Shown: positions 15,941-25,637, counted from the first letter of the stretch. The stretch: DNA of 42,822 bases from Treponema sp. (GCA_031268385.1 JAIRXH010000040.1:1-42822); one strand, 5' to 3'. The notes: generated by a model not told the origin, from the sequence alone. Made by a program: numbers and translations.

Positions 15941-16360
15941 TCAACCCCGCAGCACAAGGCTCATCTGGCCGAATTCAAAGGCCTGCGCCTGCGCAAGCAG
16001 GGTATAGGTCATCTGCGTCCGCAGCTGTTCGGCCATTTCCTGTTCGGGATCCACATTGTTTCCGTTGTTGTTGTAGGTACTGGTATAATCGAGCACCCGC
16101 CGTATGGACACATCCCGGTAATCCCGTTCCTTCCAGTTGGGAATATGCCTGGGATCGGCAAGAGCAAGCTCCAGTACGGGCCGGTTTTGCCCGGTTTCAA
16201 GGGCCCTCTTGAGTTCGCTTTCATAATTCACCACCTGCCGCTTGAAATTGGGCGTGCCGGCGTTGGAGATATTATGGGCGATCACGTCATAGCGGACCTG
16301 ATTTGCGTCCATGGCCCGGTGAAGCAGATCGACTGTTTTTGAAAACGTATTTGATATCAT
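15941..16360 (-). CDS. flgB: Flagellar basal-body rod protein FlgB
   Basis: Encodes 139 residues from the ATG at 16360, which has GGGAGG 4 nt upstream; a GTG at 16372 is in frame but lies inside the ribosome site. The rod-protein signature is clear (MDANQVRYDVIAHNISNAGT near the N-terminus, VDPEQEMAEQLRTQMTYTLL near the C-terminus). FlgB is the most proximal rod component. It is the first flagellar gene after hslU, separated by 41 bp, and begins the run flgB-flgC-fliE-fliF-fliG-fliH-fliI-fliJ. Confidence 0.95.
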   Translation of the reverse strand: MISNTFSKTVDLLHRAMDANQVRYDVIAHNISNAGTPNFKRQVVNYESELKRALETGQNRPVLELALADPRHIPNWKERDYRDVSIRRVLDYTSTYNNNGNNVDPEQEMAEQLRTQMTYTLLAQAQAFEFGQMSLVLRG

Positions 16361-16401
16361 AGAGCCTCCCACTCTATTTTCGGCATATTGTGGACGGGGA
16401 A

Positions 16402-17973
16402 TTACAGAATATACCTCCCCAGATCCTGATCGGTAACAATGCCGGAAAGTTTTTCGTTCACATAGTCCACCGTAACGGGAATGCTGGCGGGAGCAATGTC
16501 GGGCGCCTCGAAGGAAAGTTCCTCCAGCAGGGCTTCCATGATGGTATGCAGCCGCCGGGCGCCTATGTTTTCAAGACGCGAATTGACATCGGCGGCAAGC
16601 ACGGCAAGCCGCTCCACCGCTTCGGGGGTAAATTCTATTTCGATATTCTCGGTGCCAAGAAGCCCCGTGTACTGCTTGATAAGGGCGTTTTTGGGCTCCG
16701 TAAGGATACGGAGAAATTCATCCTTTCCAAGGGAATCCAGTTCCACGCGGAGGGGAAAACGGCCCTGCAGTTCGGGAATAAGATCCGAAGGCTTGCTGAC
16801 GTTAAAGGCGCCGGCGGCGATAAAGAGGATGTGATCGGTATTCACCGGCCCCCACTTGGTATTCACCGTCGCCCCTTCGACTATGGGAAGAATGTCCCGC
16901 TGAACGCCTTCCCTTGAAACATCGGGACCGCCCCCCCTGTCGCCCCGGACGGCGATTTTGTCGATCTCGTCAATGAAGATAATCCCCGTCTGCTCAACCC
17001 GCTGGCGGGCTTCGTCGCTTACCAAATCCCTGTCTATGAGTTTTTCCGCCTCCTCGGACCTGAGGATCTCCCTGGCCCTGGCGACGGAGACCACTTTCTT
17101 TTTCTTGCTCCCGCCGAAGAAACCGGCTATGCCCGAAAGGCTCGACTCTATTTCCTCCATGCCCCCGCCAAGCATCTCGAAGGAGGGGAACTGGGGACTT
17201 TGGTTCACCATGAGTTCCACGGTTTTATCCTCGAGTTTTCCGTCGCGGAGCATGGTCCTGATCTTCTCCCTGGTCGCCGATCTTTCACCGGCCGAGGCTT
17301 CTTCCCTGCCGCCGTCCGGCGTTTCCGGGGATTCGGTGTCCGGGGAATCCTTAGCGTCCGTTACTGAATCCGGAGCGGGGCCTGACTTGAAAAAGGAAGG
17401 AATTCCCACCTGGATGGCCGTTCCTATAAGCCCCGCTCCGCCCTCGCCGGAATCGGGATTGATGGAAAAGGTTCCCATGGGTCTTACAACGGGCTTTCCG
17501 GCCTTGGCTTCCTTTCGCTTTTTTCCCGGTCCGGGGAGCAGCAGATCCAGCAGGGCTTCCTCGGCCCGTTTTTCCGCCTCGGCGGTAACCGTTTCCTGCA
17601 TCTCCTGTTTTACCATCTGGATGCCGGCGGCCATAAGATCGCGGACCATGGATTCAACATCGCGTCCCACATAGCCTACCTCGGTGTACTTTGTGGCCTC
17701 TACCTTGATGAAAGGGGAATTTGCCAGCCTGGCAAGCCGCCGGGCTATTTCGGTCTTTCCCACGCCTGTGGGGCCAATCATGAGTATGTTCTTCGGGGCT
17801 ATGTCTTCCCGTATCTCCGGGTCCAGCTTCAGCCGCCGTGTCCGGTTGCGAAGCGCGACGGCTACCGCCCGTTTTGCCTTCTTCTGGCCCACAATATATT
17901 TATCCAGCTCCGCCACAATTTCACGGGGGGTAAGACGGTCAAGATTTTTGTCGTTCTCTTTTGCTTCACTCAT
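16402..17973 (-). CDS. hslU: HslU ATPase subunit of the HslUV protease, enlarged I-domain
   Basis: Encodes 523 residues against about 440 in typical HslU. N-terminal [20 protein letters not shown], Walker A GPTGVGKT (residues 67-74), [14 protein letters not shown] and Walker [11 protein letters not shown] are all intact, as is the C-terminal GRYIL tail that docks into HslV. The extra length lies mainly in the I-domain (roughly residues 150-235), a Pro/Asp/Glu/Ser-rich segment followed by the conserved [20 protein letters not shown]. HslU unfolds substrates and passes them to HslV. The ATG overlaps the hslV stop by 4 bp. Confidence 0.95.
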   Translation of the reverse strand: MSEAKENDKNLDRLTPREIVAELDKYIVGQKKAKRAVAVALRNRTRRLKLDPEIREDIAPKNILMIGPTGVGKTEIARRLARLANSPFIKVEATKYTEVGYVGRDVESMVRDLMAAGIQMVKQEMQETVTAEAEKRAEEALLDLLLPGPGKKRKEAKAGKPVVRPMGTFSINPDSGEGGAGLIGTAIQVGIPSFFKSGPAPDSVTDAKDSPDTESPETPDGGREEASAGERSATREKIRTMLRDGKLEDKTVELMVNQSPQFPSFEMLGGGMEEIESSLSGIAGFFGGSKKKKVVSVARAREILRSEEAEKLIDRDLVSDEARQRVEQTGIIFIDEIDKIAVRGDRGGGPDVSREGVQRDILPIVEGATVNTKWGPVNTDHILFIAAGAFNVSKPSDLIPELQGRFPLRVELDSLGKDEFLRILTEPKNALIKQYTGLLGTENIEIEFTPEAVERLAVLAADVNSRLENIGARRLHTIMEALLEELSFEAPDIAPASIPVTVDYVNEKLSGIVTDQDLGRYIL

Positions 17974-18536
17974 CTGTTCTGTTCCTCTGAAGAACCCAGT
18001 TCTTCCACGGTGATTTGTCCATTGGTATAAATACAGATGTTTCCGGCGATTCTAAGGCTCTTTTCGGCGATTTCCGCGGCGGAAAAACCGCTTCCTTCCA
18101 GAAAGGCCAGGGCTGCGGCATAGGCGTAATTTCCCCCGGAGCCTATTGCCAGGGCGTCTTCCTCGGGTTCTATAACATCCCCGGTTCCCGAAATGAGCAG
18201 GGTCTTGCCTGTATCCGCGACAAGAAGCAGGGCCTCAAGCCGGCGCAGAACGCGGTCTGTACGCCAGTCTTTGGAAAGTTCCACCGACGCCCGGAGAAGA
18301 TCCCCCGAATACTCCTTGAGTTTTCCCTCAAAACGGTCAAAGAGGGTAAAGGCGTCCGCCGTCGCCCCGGCAAAACCGCAGAGCACCTTCCCGTCCATGA
18401 GGCGCCGCACCTTGCGGGCGTTGTTCTTCATTTTCGCCTCTCCCATGGTTACCTGCCCGTCTCCGGCCATGGCCACCCTGCCGTCTCTCCTTACCGCCAG
18501 TACGGTTGTCGAGCGGATTGTCACGCTGTCCCTCAC
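17970..18536 (-). CDS. hslV: HslV protease subunit
   Basis: Encodes 188 residues from a GTG at 18536 with AGGAGG 5 nt upstream; a second in-frame GTG four codons later also has a GAGG upstream. The mature enzyme should start at Thr10 ([20 protein letters not shown]), the catalytic N-terminal threonine, after a 9-residue propeptide. Other family segments are [37 protein letters not shown] and [13 protein letters not shown]. HslV forms the proteolytic chamber that works with HslU. It lies 10 bp after xerC. Confidence 0.96.
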   Translation of the reverse strand: MRDSVTIRSTTVLAVRRDGRVAMAGDGQVTMGEAKMKNNARKVRRLMDGKVLCGFAGATADAFTLFDRFEGKLKEYSGDLLRASVELSKDWRTDRVLRRLEALLLVADTGKTLLISGTGDVIEPEEDALAIGSGGNYAYAAALAFLEGSGFSAAEIAEKSLRIAGNICIYTNGQITVEELGSSEEQNR

Positions 18537-18545
18537 ACTTTCCTC

Positions 18546-19442
18546 CTACCTGATGCCATGGGCCTTTTTATACACCTTCTTGAGGTGTTCAATATTCACA
18601 TGGGTATACCGCTGCGTCGTCGAAAGGCTCGAATGCCCCAGCAGTTCCTGTATCACCCGCACGTCGCAGCCCGAATTGATAAGGTGCGTGGCGAAACTGT
18701 GTCTGAGGCTGTGGGGGTGTATATTCTTCCCCAGCCCGGAACGCTCGGCGTAGCGCGCGATGATCCAGCGCACTCCGGGAACCGATATGCCCCCGCCCCG
18801 GCGGTTGATGAACAGCCTGTCCGTAGGCCCTCCGGGACTTCCGGCTTTTACGCGCGCAGCGCGGATGGGCAGATAACCGGCGAGGGCTTCCCCGCATTCA
18901 TCCGAAAAGAACACGCGGCGTTCCTTGTCCCCTTTGCCGATGACGCGGGCGCCGCGCAGATCCCCGTCGACCGCTTTGATGGAAAGGGACACAAGTTCCG
19001 ATATGCGCAACCCCGCCGAGTACATGGCGAGGATCATCGCCTTGTCCCGCACCGGCCAGAGTATGCCGGCCGTATCGGGAAGCTCCGCGAAGACGGCCAT
19101 TTCCCCCTCGCCAAGAAAGGCCGGAAGGTTCCGCTGTATTTTAAGGTTGCGGAGGTTTCCCGACGGATCGTCTTTCCTGCGGCCAAAACGGATCAGCCAG
19201 CGGTAATAACCCCGGATGGAAGAAAGGGCCCGGTTCACGCTGACCGACGCGATTCCCTCCGCGCCAAGACCCGCGACGAAGCGGCGAACGTCGTGGGGAC
19301 CGGCGTCTTCGGGGGAAAGGGCGAGGCCCGAGCAGTAATCGGCGAAACGGGACAGATCCTTCCCGTAGGCCTCAAGGGTCCTTGGGGACACTCCCCGTAC
19401 CGAGCGGAGATAACCCAGGTATTCTTCAACGTCACTGTTCAT
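18546..19442 (-). CDS. xerC: Tyrosine recombinase XerC
   Basis: Encodes 298 residues from the ATG at 19442 (AAGGA 9 nt upstream), overlapping the end of topA by 11 bp. The N-terminal SAM-like DNA-binding domain is followed by the catalytic domain with Arg146 (GLRISEL), Lys170, His244 and Arg247 (HPHSLRHSFATHL), His270 (LLGHSSL) and the nucleophile Tyr279 (TQRYTHV). XerC and XerD resolve chromosome dimers at dif during division. Which of the two recombinases here is XerC rests on context (next to topA and hslV, as I recall for treponemes), so the C/D labels could be swapped. Confidence 0.88.
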   Translation of the reverse strand: MNSDVEEYLGYLRSVRGVSPRTLEAYGKDLSRFADYCSGLALSPEDAGPHDVRRFVAGLGAEGIASVSVNRALSSIRGYYRWLIRFGRRKDDPSGNLRNLKIQRNLPAFLGEGEMAVFAELPDTAGILWPVRDKAMILAMYSAGLRISELVSLSIKAVDGDLRGARVIGKGDKERRVFFSDECGEALAGYLPIRAARVKAGSPGGPTDRLFINRRGGGISVPGVRWIIARYAERSGLGKNIHPHSLRHSFATHLINSGCDVRVIQELLGHSSLSTTQRYTHVNIEHLKKVYKKAHGIR

Positions 19443-21612
19443 CGCCGTTATCCTTCGCCGGGGCTTCATCCTCTTCCGTGCTGTGCAGATAGTCGCAGTC
19501 CGGATTTATGCAGGCCTTGTGAACGCCGTTTTTCCTGTCGTATTTTTCAACCATGAAACGGCCGCATTTGGGACAATTCTGGTTGATGGGTTTGTAGTGG
19601 CTGATAAAATCGCATTCGGGATAATTGGCGCAGCCGTAGAATTCCTTGCCGCGGCCCCTGGTCTTCCGCGCCACGACATCGCCGCCGCATTTTGGGCATA
19701 CGGCGAGGGGAATGGATCTGGTGTTGCGGCAGTCGGGAAACCCCGAACAGGCAAGGAAGAAGCCGAAACGGCCCAGTTTCTTTACCATGGGTTTGCCGCA
19801 TTTTTCGCATACATAATCGGTAGGTTCGTCGAGGGTCCCCTTGAACGACTCAAGGGTCTTGCCCACCTCCTCGACCCTGTCCCTGAAGGGCGCCCAGAAT
19901 TCCCGTATCATGTCGGGCCAGCGGAGCTGGTTTTCCTCCACCTCGTCAAGTTTGTCTTCCATGGAGGCGGTAAAGGCCGAGTCCACAACCTGGGGAAAAG
20001 AATCCACGAGCAGATCGTTTATCATTCTTCCCAGAAGGGTGGGTGCGAGCTGTTTGTTTGAACGCGTCACGTAGTAGCGGTCAAGCAGCACCGAAATAAT
20101 GGGCGCGTAGGTTGAGGGCCTGCCTATGCCCTTTTCCTCAAGGGTTTTGACGATGGAAGCGTCCGTGTACCGGGAAGGCCCCTGTGTAAAATGCTGTTCG
20201 GGGTGGAACGTGTCTATCTTTACCCTGTCGCCCGTCTTGAGCGGGGGATAGGAGCTTCCCTTTTCCTCGCGGGAAGCAAGGAGCTTTACCACCTTGTAAA
20301 AACCCTTCTCGACAATCTTTGTTCCCGAAACGCGGAAGATCCCCCCGCCTTGAGGATCGTCCCCGCCTGCGGTAATGTCTATGCTTTCGGTCCTGGTCTT
20401 CGCGCCGTTCATCTGGCTCGAGACAAAACGCTCCCAGATGATCGTGTAAAGCCGCAGCTGATCGCGGGTAAGGTATTCCTTTACGGAATCGGGCGTGTAA
20501 CTTGTATAGGTGGGCCGTATCGCCTCGTGGGCGTCCTGGGCCTTCTTTCCCACAGTGTACTCGACAGGCTTTTCCGGCAGATCTTTGGGGAACTGTTCCC
20601 CTATCCAGGCGCGCACTTCCTCCAGGGCGCTCACGGAAACACGGACCGAATCGGTACGCATGTAGGTGATAAGGCCGACGCGGGAATTGCCGATGTTTAC
20701 CCCTTCGTAAAGCTGCTGGGCCACCTGCATGGTTTTTCTTGATGTATAGGAAAGCCGGTTCGCCGCGGTCTGCTGAAGCTGCGATGTGGTAAAGGGCGGC
20801 CGGGGCCTTACGGTTTTGTCGGTTATTCTCACGTCGGAAACAACGCAGTCCGAGTCCTTTATTTTTTCAATGATAGCCTTTACTTCGTCTTCATGCCCGA
20901 GTTCGGGCCTGCTTCCCCGCCAGCTTGCAAGCTGCGCGGTAAAGGAATGCCTGCCCACTTTGAAGTCGGCGTCAAGCGTCCAGTATTCAACGGGGATAAA
21001 GGATTCGACCTCTTTTTCCCGCTCGCAGATGAGCCGCAGCGCCACCGACTGAACCCGTCCGGCCGAAAGGCCGTTCTTTACTTTTTTCCACAGGAGGGGC
21101 GAAAGGTTGTAGCCGACAAGGCGATCCAGCACGCGGCGGGCCTTCTGGGCGTTCACTTTCGCCTGGTCTATGCCGCCGGGATTTGCCACGGCTTCCTTTA
21201 TCGCCTGCGGCGTTATTTCGTTAAAGCTGATGCGCTGTATGGGAACCTTGCCGTTTTTCGCGCTGATGGCGTTCCTGAGGTGCCAGGCAATGGCCTCCCC
21301 TTCCCTGTCGTTATCGCTTGCCAGGAGCACCGTATCGGCCTTTTTGGCGTCGCCCCGCAGTTCCTTGAGGAGCTTGGCCCGCCCCCGCACCGTGATATAT
21401 TCGGGCTCGAAATTGTTCTCGGTATCAATGGCAAGCCGCGATTTGGGAAGATCGATAAGATGACCCATGGACGCCTTGACGCTGTAATCGGGACCCAGGT
21501 ATTTTTCTATGGTTTTCGCCTTGGCCGGCGATTCCACTATGACAAGAATATGCCGGGGCCGGTCTTTTTTGGCCTTTTTGGCCGGAGCTTTTTTTTCCTT
21601 TACCGCTGCCAT
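19432..21612 (-). CDS. topA: DNA topoisomerase I
   Basis: Encodes 726 residues. The N-terminal Toprim domain (ILVIVESPAKAKTIEKYLG, then ASDNDREGEAIAWHL) follows a Lys/Ala-rich start of about 20 residues. The catalytic tyrosine is Tyr317 in GLITYMRTDS. The C-terminal part has three four-cysteine zinc-ribbon units (CEKCGKPMVKKLGRFGFFLAC, CPKCGGDVVARK with CANYPEC, CPKCGRFMVEK with CINPDC). The enzyme relaxes negative supercoils. It starts 3 bp after dprA and overlaps xerC by 11 bp at the end. Confidence 0.97.
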   Translation of the reverse strand: MAAVKEKKAPAKKAKKDRPRHILVIVESPAKAKTIEKYLGPDYSVKASMGHLIDLPKSRLAIDTENNFEPEYITVRGRAKLLKELRGDAKKADTVLLASDNDREGEAIAWHLRNAISAKNGKVPIQRISFNEITPQAIKEAVANPGGIDQAKVNAQKARRVLDRLVGYNLSPLLWKKVKNGLSAGRVQSVALRLICEREKEVESFIPVEYWTLDADFKVGRHSFTAQLASWRGSRPELGHEDEVKAIIEKIKDSDCVVSDVRITDKTVRPRPPFTTSQLQQTAANRLSYTSRKTMQVAQQLYEGVNIGNSRVGLITYMRTDSVRVSVSALEEVRAWIGEQFPKDLPEKPVEYTVGKKAQDAHEAIRPTYTSYTPDSVKEYLTRDQLRLYTIIWERFVSSQMNGAKTRTESIDITAGGDDPQGGGIFRVSGTKIVEKGFYKVVKLLASREEKGSSYPPLKTGDRVKIDTFHPEQHFTQGPSRYTDASIVKTLEEKGIGRPSTYAPIISVLLDRYYVTRSNKQLAPTLLGRMINDLLVDSFPQVVDSAFTASMEDKLDEVEENQLRWPDMIREFWAPFRDRVEEVGKTLESFKGTLDEPTDYVCEKCGKPMVKKLGRFGFFLACSGFPDCRNTRSIPLAVCPKCGGDVVARKTRGRGKEFYGCANYPECDFISHYKPINQNCPKCGRFMVEKYDRKNGVHKACINPDCDYLHSTEEDEAPAKDNGDEQ

Positions 21613-21615
21613 ACC

Positions 21616-22596
21616 TTATGTTCCTTCAACTTCAATATCGAGCATACGGGCAAGGGAAACGGCCAGCGCCTTCCCGCCCGAAAATTCCTGCCGCGCGCCG
21701 CCGGTTTCCACCGGACATTCCGTTCCGCCGTCTTCCATGTTCCATTCGCGCAGTATGGAAGCGGCGGAACGCAGAACCACCGCCCCGTCGGCGGCCAGTT
21801 TCGCCGTACCGGCGGAACCCAGCCCGGCGGCGGCCACCCACAGATCGCGTCCCTGTTCCAGGGCAAACGCGGCGGTAAGAAGGGCCCCGGATTTTTCCGG
21901 CGCCTGGACTATAACCGTTCCGCGCGCCAGCGCGGAAATGATCCGGTTTCTCGCCGGAAAACGCCATGGTCTTGGCGGAGTTCCCGGCGGATACTCGCTT
22001 ATAAGGGCGCCTCCCGTTTCCAGAATACGCCGGGCCAGGGGCCGGTTCGAGGCGGGGTAGATTTCGTCAACCCCGGAACCGAGGACCGCGGCAGTCGGGG
22101 CGCCCCCTTCAAGGTTCCCCCGGTGGGCCATGGCGTCTATTCCCAGCGCGAGCCCGGAAACAACGGATATACCCCGTTTCCCCAGATAACGCGCCATATC
22201 GAAGGCCGCGGCCGCGCATGGGGGATCCGGACGCCTGGTTCCCACAACCGCGACGGCGGGCCGTTCGGCGTCCGGAAGATTTCCCCTGTAAAAAAGCACC
22301 GCGGGCGGATCGTAGATCTCCCTCACAAGGGGCGGATAGCCGGGAGAAACGCAGGACACCCAGGACATACCCCGGAGACGGGCCGCCCCGGCGTCCTTTT
22401 CGGCCTGCCGGCGGACGGCGTCCATGGTCCAGGGACGGCGCGCCGCGGGCCGGCCCAGTATTTTTTCCACATCTTCCCTAAAAAGTATGGTTATTTCATC
22501 CTCTTTTTCAAATTTTGTACAGAGCGTCACCCGCTCCCGTATGGAAAGACCGGGAATACGGCAGATTATCAGATCCAGAAGACCCCGGCTAGTCAT
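21616..22596 (-). CDS. dprA: DNA-processing protein DprA
   Basis: Encodes 326 residues from the ATG at 22596 (GGGAAG 6 nt upstream), which overlaps the TPR gene by 8 bp; the codon at 22614 is a TTG and less likely. The Rossmann-like DprA core is complete: AVVGTRRPDPP, VVSGLALGIDAMAHRGNLE, TAAVLGSGVDEIYP, ISEYPPGTPPRPWRFPARNR and EKSGALLTAAFALEQGRDLW. DprA loads RecA on incoming single-stranded DNA in natural transformation and is also common in bacteria not known to be competent. The N-terminal part (about 90 residues) contains a helix-hairpin-helix-like SAM region. Confidence 0.93.
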   Translation of the reverse strand: MTSRGLLDLIICRIPGLSIRERVTLCTKFEKEDEITILFREDVEKILGRPAARRPWTMDAVRRQAEKDAGAARLRGMSWVSCVSPGYPPLVREIYDPPAVLFYRGNLPDAERPAVAVVGTRRPDPPCAAAAFDMARYLGKRGISVVSGLALGIDAMAHRGNLEGGAPTAAVLGSGVDEIYPASNRPLARRILETGGALISEYPPGTPPRPWRFPARNRIISALARGTVIVQAPEKSGALLTAAFALEQGRDLWVAAAGLGSAGTAKLAADGAVVLRSAASILREWNMEDGGTECPVETGGARQEFSGGKALAVSLARMLDIEVEGT

Positions 22597-23344
22597 AGAC
22601 GCTTCCCAGGACAATTTCCCTGTTTTTCCGGGCTTCTTCCCTTACCGCCTGATCCTTCGTTACGGAGATGATACGGTCGTACAGTTCCAGCGCCATGGTG
22701 TTCCGGCCGGTCTCATAAAAGGCCCGCGCCAGGGCAAACATGGCGTTGACATCGCTGCTCATAAGCTGGAGGTAACGTTCAAGATGCGGTATGGCCTCGG
22801 CCGGCCTTTCAAGTTCAAAAACATAGAGGATGCCCAGGCCGTAACGGGGACGCGCGTAGCTTTCATCAAGGGCTATGGCCCTCCGGTAGGCGTCCTCGGC
22901 AAGGGCGAAGTAACGGACCCTGGACGCCTCCCCCCCGCCCGCGCCGGGAAAATCAAGCGAGGACTTGGCCGCGATTGCCGCCGACACGCCGGTAAGGTAA
23001 TAAAGAGCCGGATCTTCGGCGTTGTAGCGTATGGCCTGTTCCAGGGCGTACAGCGCGTCGCTGTGCATGCCCCGGTCCGCGTAACGGGTGGCGAGTATCT
23101 TCCAGTACACCCCGGTCTGGCCCGCCTCCTTTATGTTAAGCTCAATCTGGCCCTCGTAGAGGGCGATGGCTGCCTTGAGTCCTTCAATGGTTTCAGGCGG
23201 CCCGCCCCGGGGGCTTATTTCGGCAATGCGCCTTGCGAGATCGCCGTGGGACTTCGACTTGTCATAACGGTAAAAGCCGTAAATGCCAAGGCCGATAACG
23301 GCAACAGCAATAATCCCCGTTACAATGTCTTTTTTAATTTTCAT
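22589..23344 (-). CDS. Membrane-anchored tetratricopeptide-repeat protein
   Basis: Encodes 251 residues from an ATG with AGGAAGGG upstream. One N-terminal membrane segment (IVTGIIAVAVIGLGIYGFYRY) is followed by a helical region with several TPR-like pairs (YWKILATRYADRGMHSDALYALEQAIRY, YALAEDAYRRAIALDESYARPRYGLGILY and a third near the C-terminus). The topology suggests a periplasmic TPR scaffold. It sits between xerD and dprA, 15 bp after xerD and overlapping dprA. A conserved but uncharacterised gene occupies this position in other treponemes as far as I recall. A role in envelope or division assembly is only an inference from context. Confidence 0.8.
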   Translation of the reverse strand: MKIKKDIVTGIIAVAVIGLGIYGFYRYDKSKSHGDLARRIAEISPRGGPPETIEGLKAAIALYEGQIELNIKEAGQTGVYWKILATRYADRGMHSDALYALEQAIRYNAEDPALYYLTGVSAAIAAKSSLDFPGAGGGEASRVRYFALAEDAYRRAIALDESYARPRYGLGILYVFELERPAEAIPHLERYLQLMSSDVNAMFALARAFYETGRNTMALELYDRIISVTKDQAVREEARKNREIVLGSVYD

Positions 23345-23359
23345 GATCCCTTCCTGCCG

Positions 23360-24289
23360 TCATTCCTTTCCGTCATCCTTTGCCGTCCGGGAAAGGGCGA
23401 GCTTCGGCATGAAACGCCGGTGGCTTTCCCTTAAAAACGAAACGTTCACGTGGGTGTAGATCTGGGTGGTAGCGAGATTCGAGTGTCCCAGAAGTTCCTG
23501 AACGGATCGGAGATCGGCTCCGCCTTCAAGAAGTTCCGTGGCAAAAGTATGCCGCAGCGCGTGAAGCCGGGAAGGGGCCCCCGCCATTCCCGCGGGGGAA
23601 ACGTAGTTTTTCCACATTCCCTTGCGGGAAAGCCGCTTTCCCGATTTTGAGATAAAAAGGGCCATGACCGTCCTGTGTCCGGCCAGGCGGGGCCGGCTTT
23701 CCGCCAGATACCGCCTGAGCCACAGCGCGGCGTCCGGACCAAAGATCACAAGACGCTCTTTTCCGCCCTTGCCCCGTACCCGCGCGGAACCGCCTTCGGA
23801 GGACAATTCCAGATCGCGGACATTAAGGCCCACCGCCTCGGAAACCCGCAGTCCGGCCTGATAAATAAGACCGTAAAGGGCCCTGTTGCGTATCCCCAGC
23901 GGCGTCGAGATGTTGACGGCGTCAAGGATACGGGCAACTTGTCCGCTTTCGATGGCGCCGGGAAGGCGCCCTCTCCGCCGGGGCGGTTCCAGAATCATGG
24001 CGGGATTATCCTCCCTGAACCCTTCCTCGGAAAGAAAACGGAAAAACGAACGGAGACAGGATACCGCCTTGGCGGCGGATCTGGAATCTATGCGATCTTT
24101 GTTCCTCCGCTCTTCCAGATAGTCCGTCAATTCCCCGGTCCCGACATTCCCGGCCGCAAGCCCTTTTTTACGGAGGAACGCGAGAAAACGGCGAATTTCA
24201 AAACGGTAGGTGCCGGCGGTAAGCGAAGACCGCCGTTCCAGCGCAACCAGACGCGCGTGGAACCGTTCCAGCAGTTCGTCACCGCTCAT
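23360..24289 (-). CDS. xerD: Tyrosine recombinase XerD
   Basis: Encodes 309 residues from the ATG at 24289, which overlaps the ftsZ stop by 11 bp; the long open frame further upstream lies inside ftsZ. Catalytic residues are Arg148 (GLRVSEA), a Lys near 174-177, His243 and Arg246 (LHALRHTFATELL), His269 (LLGHSNL) and Tyr278 (TQIYTHV). It would form the heterotetramer with the second recombinase encoded about 4 kb downstream and act at dif under control of the divisome. Coupling directly to ftsZ fits that role. The ribosome site is weak, so translation probably depends on ftsZ. Confidence 0.88.
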   Translation of the reverse strand: MSGDELLERFHARLVALERRSSLTAGTYRFEIRRFLAFLRKKGLAAGNVGTGELTDYLEERRNKDRIDSRSAAKAVSCLRSFFRFLSEEGFREDNPAMILEPPRRRGRLPGAIESGQVARILDAVNISTPLGIRNRALYGLIYQAGLRVSEAVGLNVRDLELSSEGGSARVRGKGGKERLVIFGPDAALWLRRYLAESRPRLAGHRTVMALFISKSGKRLSRKGMWKNYVSPAGMAGAPSRLHALRHTFATELLEGGADLRSVQELLGHSNLATTQIYTHVNVSFLRESHRRFMPKLALSRTAKDDGKE

Positions 24290-25637
24290 GAGACTGAAAC
24301 TTCTCTTCCGGTTTTGCCTCCGGCGTTTCGCGGGCATAGAATTTGTCCCGAAGGATTGTGGGAACGTCCATGTCTCCGTCATTGATATTCCGGTGCGCGA
24401 GAAAGGTCTTGTCGCATATCGTACTCCATTCCTCGCTGGAGATAAACTCACCCTTTTCCGGCCTGCCCGCCTCGGAAGAACCGATCCGGGAATTGCTGTC
24501 TTTGGTCTGGAAACCGGTGGCGACAACCGTCACCTTGATCTTGTCCCCCATTTCGGGATCGATGCGTACACCGTGGGTAATGTGGACATTGTCGTCCGCG
24601 CTGCTCTTGAGGCGGTCCACAACCTCCTTGACTTCCAGCATGGTAAGATCCTCGCCGCCTACGATGTTGACCAGAATGTGCTTCGCCCCCACCATGGACA
24701 AGCCTTCAAGCAGGGGGTTGTTAATGGCGGCCGACGCGGCGGTGACAGCCCTGTCGTTATTCTTGCCCTGGCCGTAGCCTATGCCCATAAGGGCGTCTTT
24801 CTGCCCCCCCATGGCGGCAAGAACGTCGGCGAAATCAATGTTGATATCCTGAACATGGGTGATCATCTCGGAAATACCCTCTATGCCCTGGCGGAGTACA
24901 TCGTCGACCATGAAGAGGGTCTCTTTAATGGGGGTGTCCGCTTTCACCAGACCAAGAACCTTTTCATTGGGAATGGTGATGATGGAATCGACGGCGTCCC
25001 GCATTTTCCTGATTCCTTCCTCGGCAAGGGCCATCTTGTAACGGCCCTCGTAGGCGAAGGGTTTGGTCACCACCCCGACGGTCAGGGCTCCCGCCTCTTT
25101 CGCGATCCGGGCGATGACGGGCGCGGAACCCGTACCGGTACCGCCTCCCATGCCGGCCGTCACAAAGACCATGTGGGCGCCCCTGATGGCTTCCAGGATC
25201 TTTCCCCTGTCTTCTTCGGCGGCATTTTCCCCTTTGACAGGATCCCCCCCGGCGCCGCGGCCGCCTGTCAGATTGACCCCGATCTGCAGTTTGTTTTCCG
25301 CCCTGTTTTTGTTGAGATCCTGCACATCGGTATTGACCGCTATGAACGTGACCCCTCCAAGGCCGCTTTCTATCATGCGGTTTACAGCGTTTGAACCACC
25401 GCCTCCGGCGCCGATCACCTTGATGATGACAGGAACCTGCCCGCCGGATTCCCGCGGCACGGCGTTCCCAAAGGGATCTGCTTCAGGGGAAGAAAATTCT
25501 CTTGTATATACGGGCATCCTTGACGGAGACCGCGCAGCCTGTTCCTGAAACAAAGTCTCCGCGGCGCCCGTTTTCACAGGCCATTCCCCAGGAGACCAAA
25601 TTTCCCTTCCGTCTTCACGTACACCAAAAATGTTCAT
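24279..25637 (-). CDS. ftsZ: Cell division protein FtsZ with long N-terminal extension
   Basis: Encodes 452 residues from the ATG at 25637, which has GGGAGG 4 nt upstream. The GTPase core starts only near residue 69 (VIIKVIGAGGGGSNAVNRM), so there is an extension of about 68 residues not found in typical FtsZ. The tubulin signature GGGTGTG is at 164-170, and the T7 loop NIDFADVLAAM is intact. The C-terminal linker is short and ends in a conserved-peptide-like DMDVPTILRDKFY, followed by about 18 charged residues. FtsZ polymerises into the division ring and is tethered by FtsA, encoded 36 bp upstream. An internal start at Met41 would still leave an extension. Confidence 0.96.
   Translation of the reverse strand: MNIFGVREDGREIWSPGEWPVKTGAAETLFQEQAARSPSRMPVYTREFSSPEADPFGNAVPRESGGQVPVIIKVIGAGGGGSNAVNRMIESGLGGVTFIAVNTDVQDLNKNRAENKLQIGVNLTGGRGAGGDPVKGENAAEEDRGKILEAIRGAHMVFVTAGMGGGTGTGSAPVIARIAKEAGALTVGVVTKPFAYEGRYKMALAEEGIRKMRDAVDSIITIPNEKVLGLVKADTPIKETLFMVDDVLRQGIEGISEMITHVQDINIDFADVLAAMGGQKDALMGIGYGQGKNNDRAVTAASAAINNPLLEGLSMVGAKHILVNIVGGEDLTMLEVKEVVDRLKSSADDNVHITHGVRIDPEMGDKIKVTVVATGFQTKDSNSRIGSSEAGRPEKGEFISSEEWSTICDKTFLAHRNINDGDMDVPTILRDKFYARETPEAKPEEKFQSHER

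Noticed and set aside
18015-19556. 513-codon open frame on the + strand opposite hslV and xerC
   Set aside because: It crosses two genuine, fully conserved genes and has no family features or ribosome site.
20893-22671. 592-codon open frame on the + strand opposite topA and dprA
   Set aside because: Same reason: a shadow spanning two certain genes on the other strand.
18546-24289. Two tyrosine recombinases as a sign of an integrated mobile element
   Set aside because: Both have housekeeping Xer features and sit in tightly overlapping core operon positions; no cargo, att sites or phage genes are nearby.
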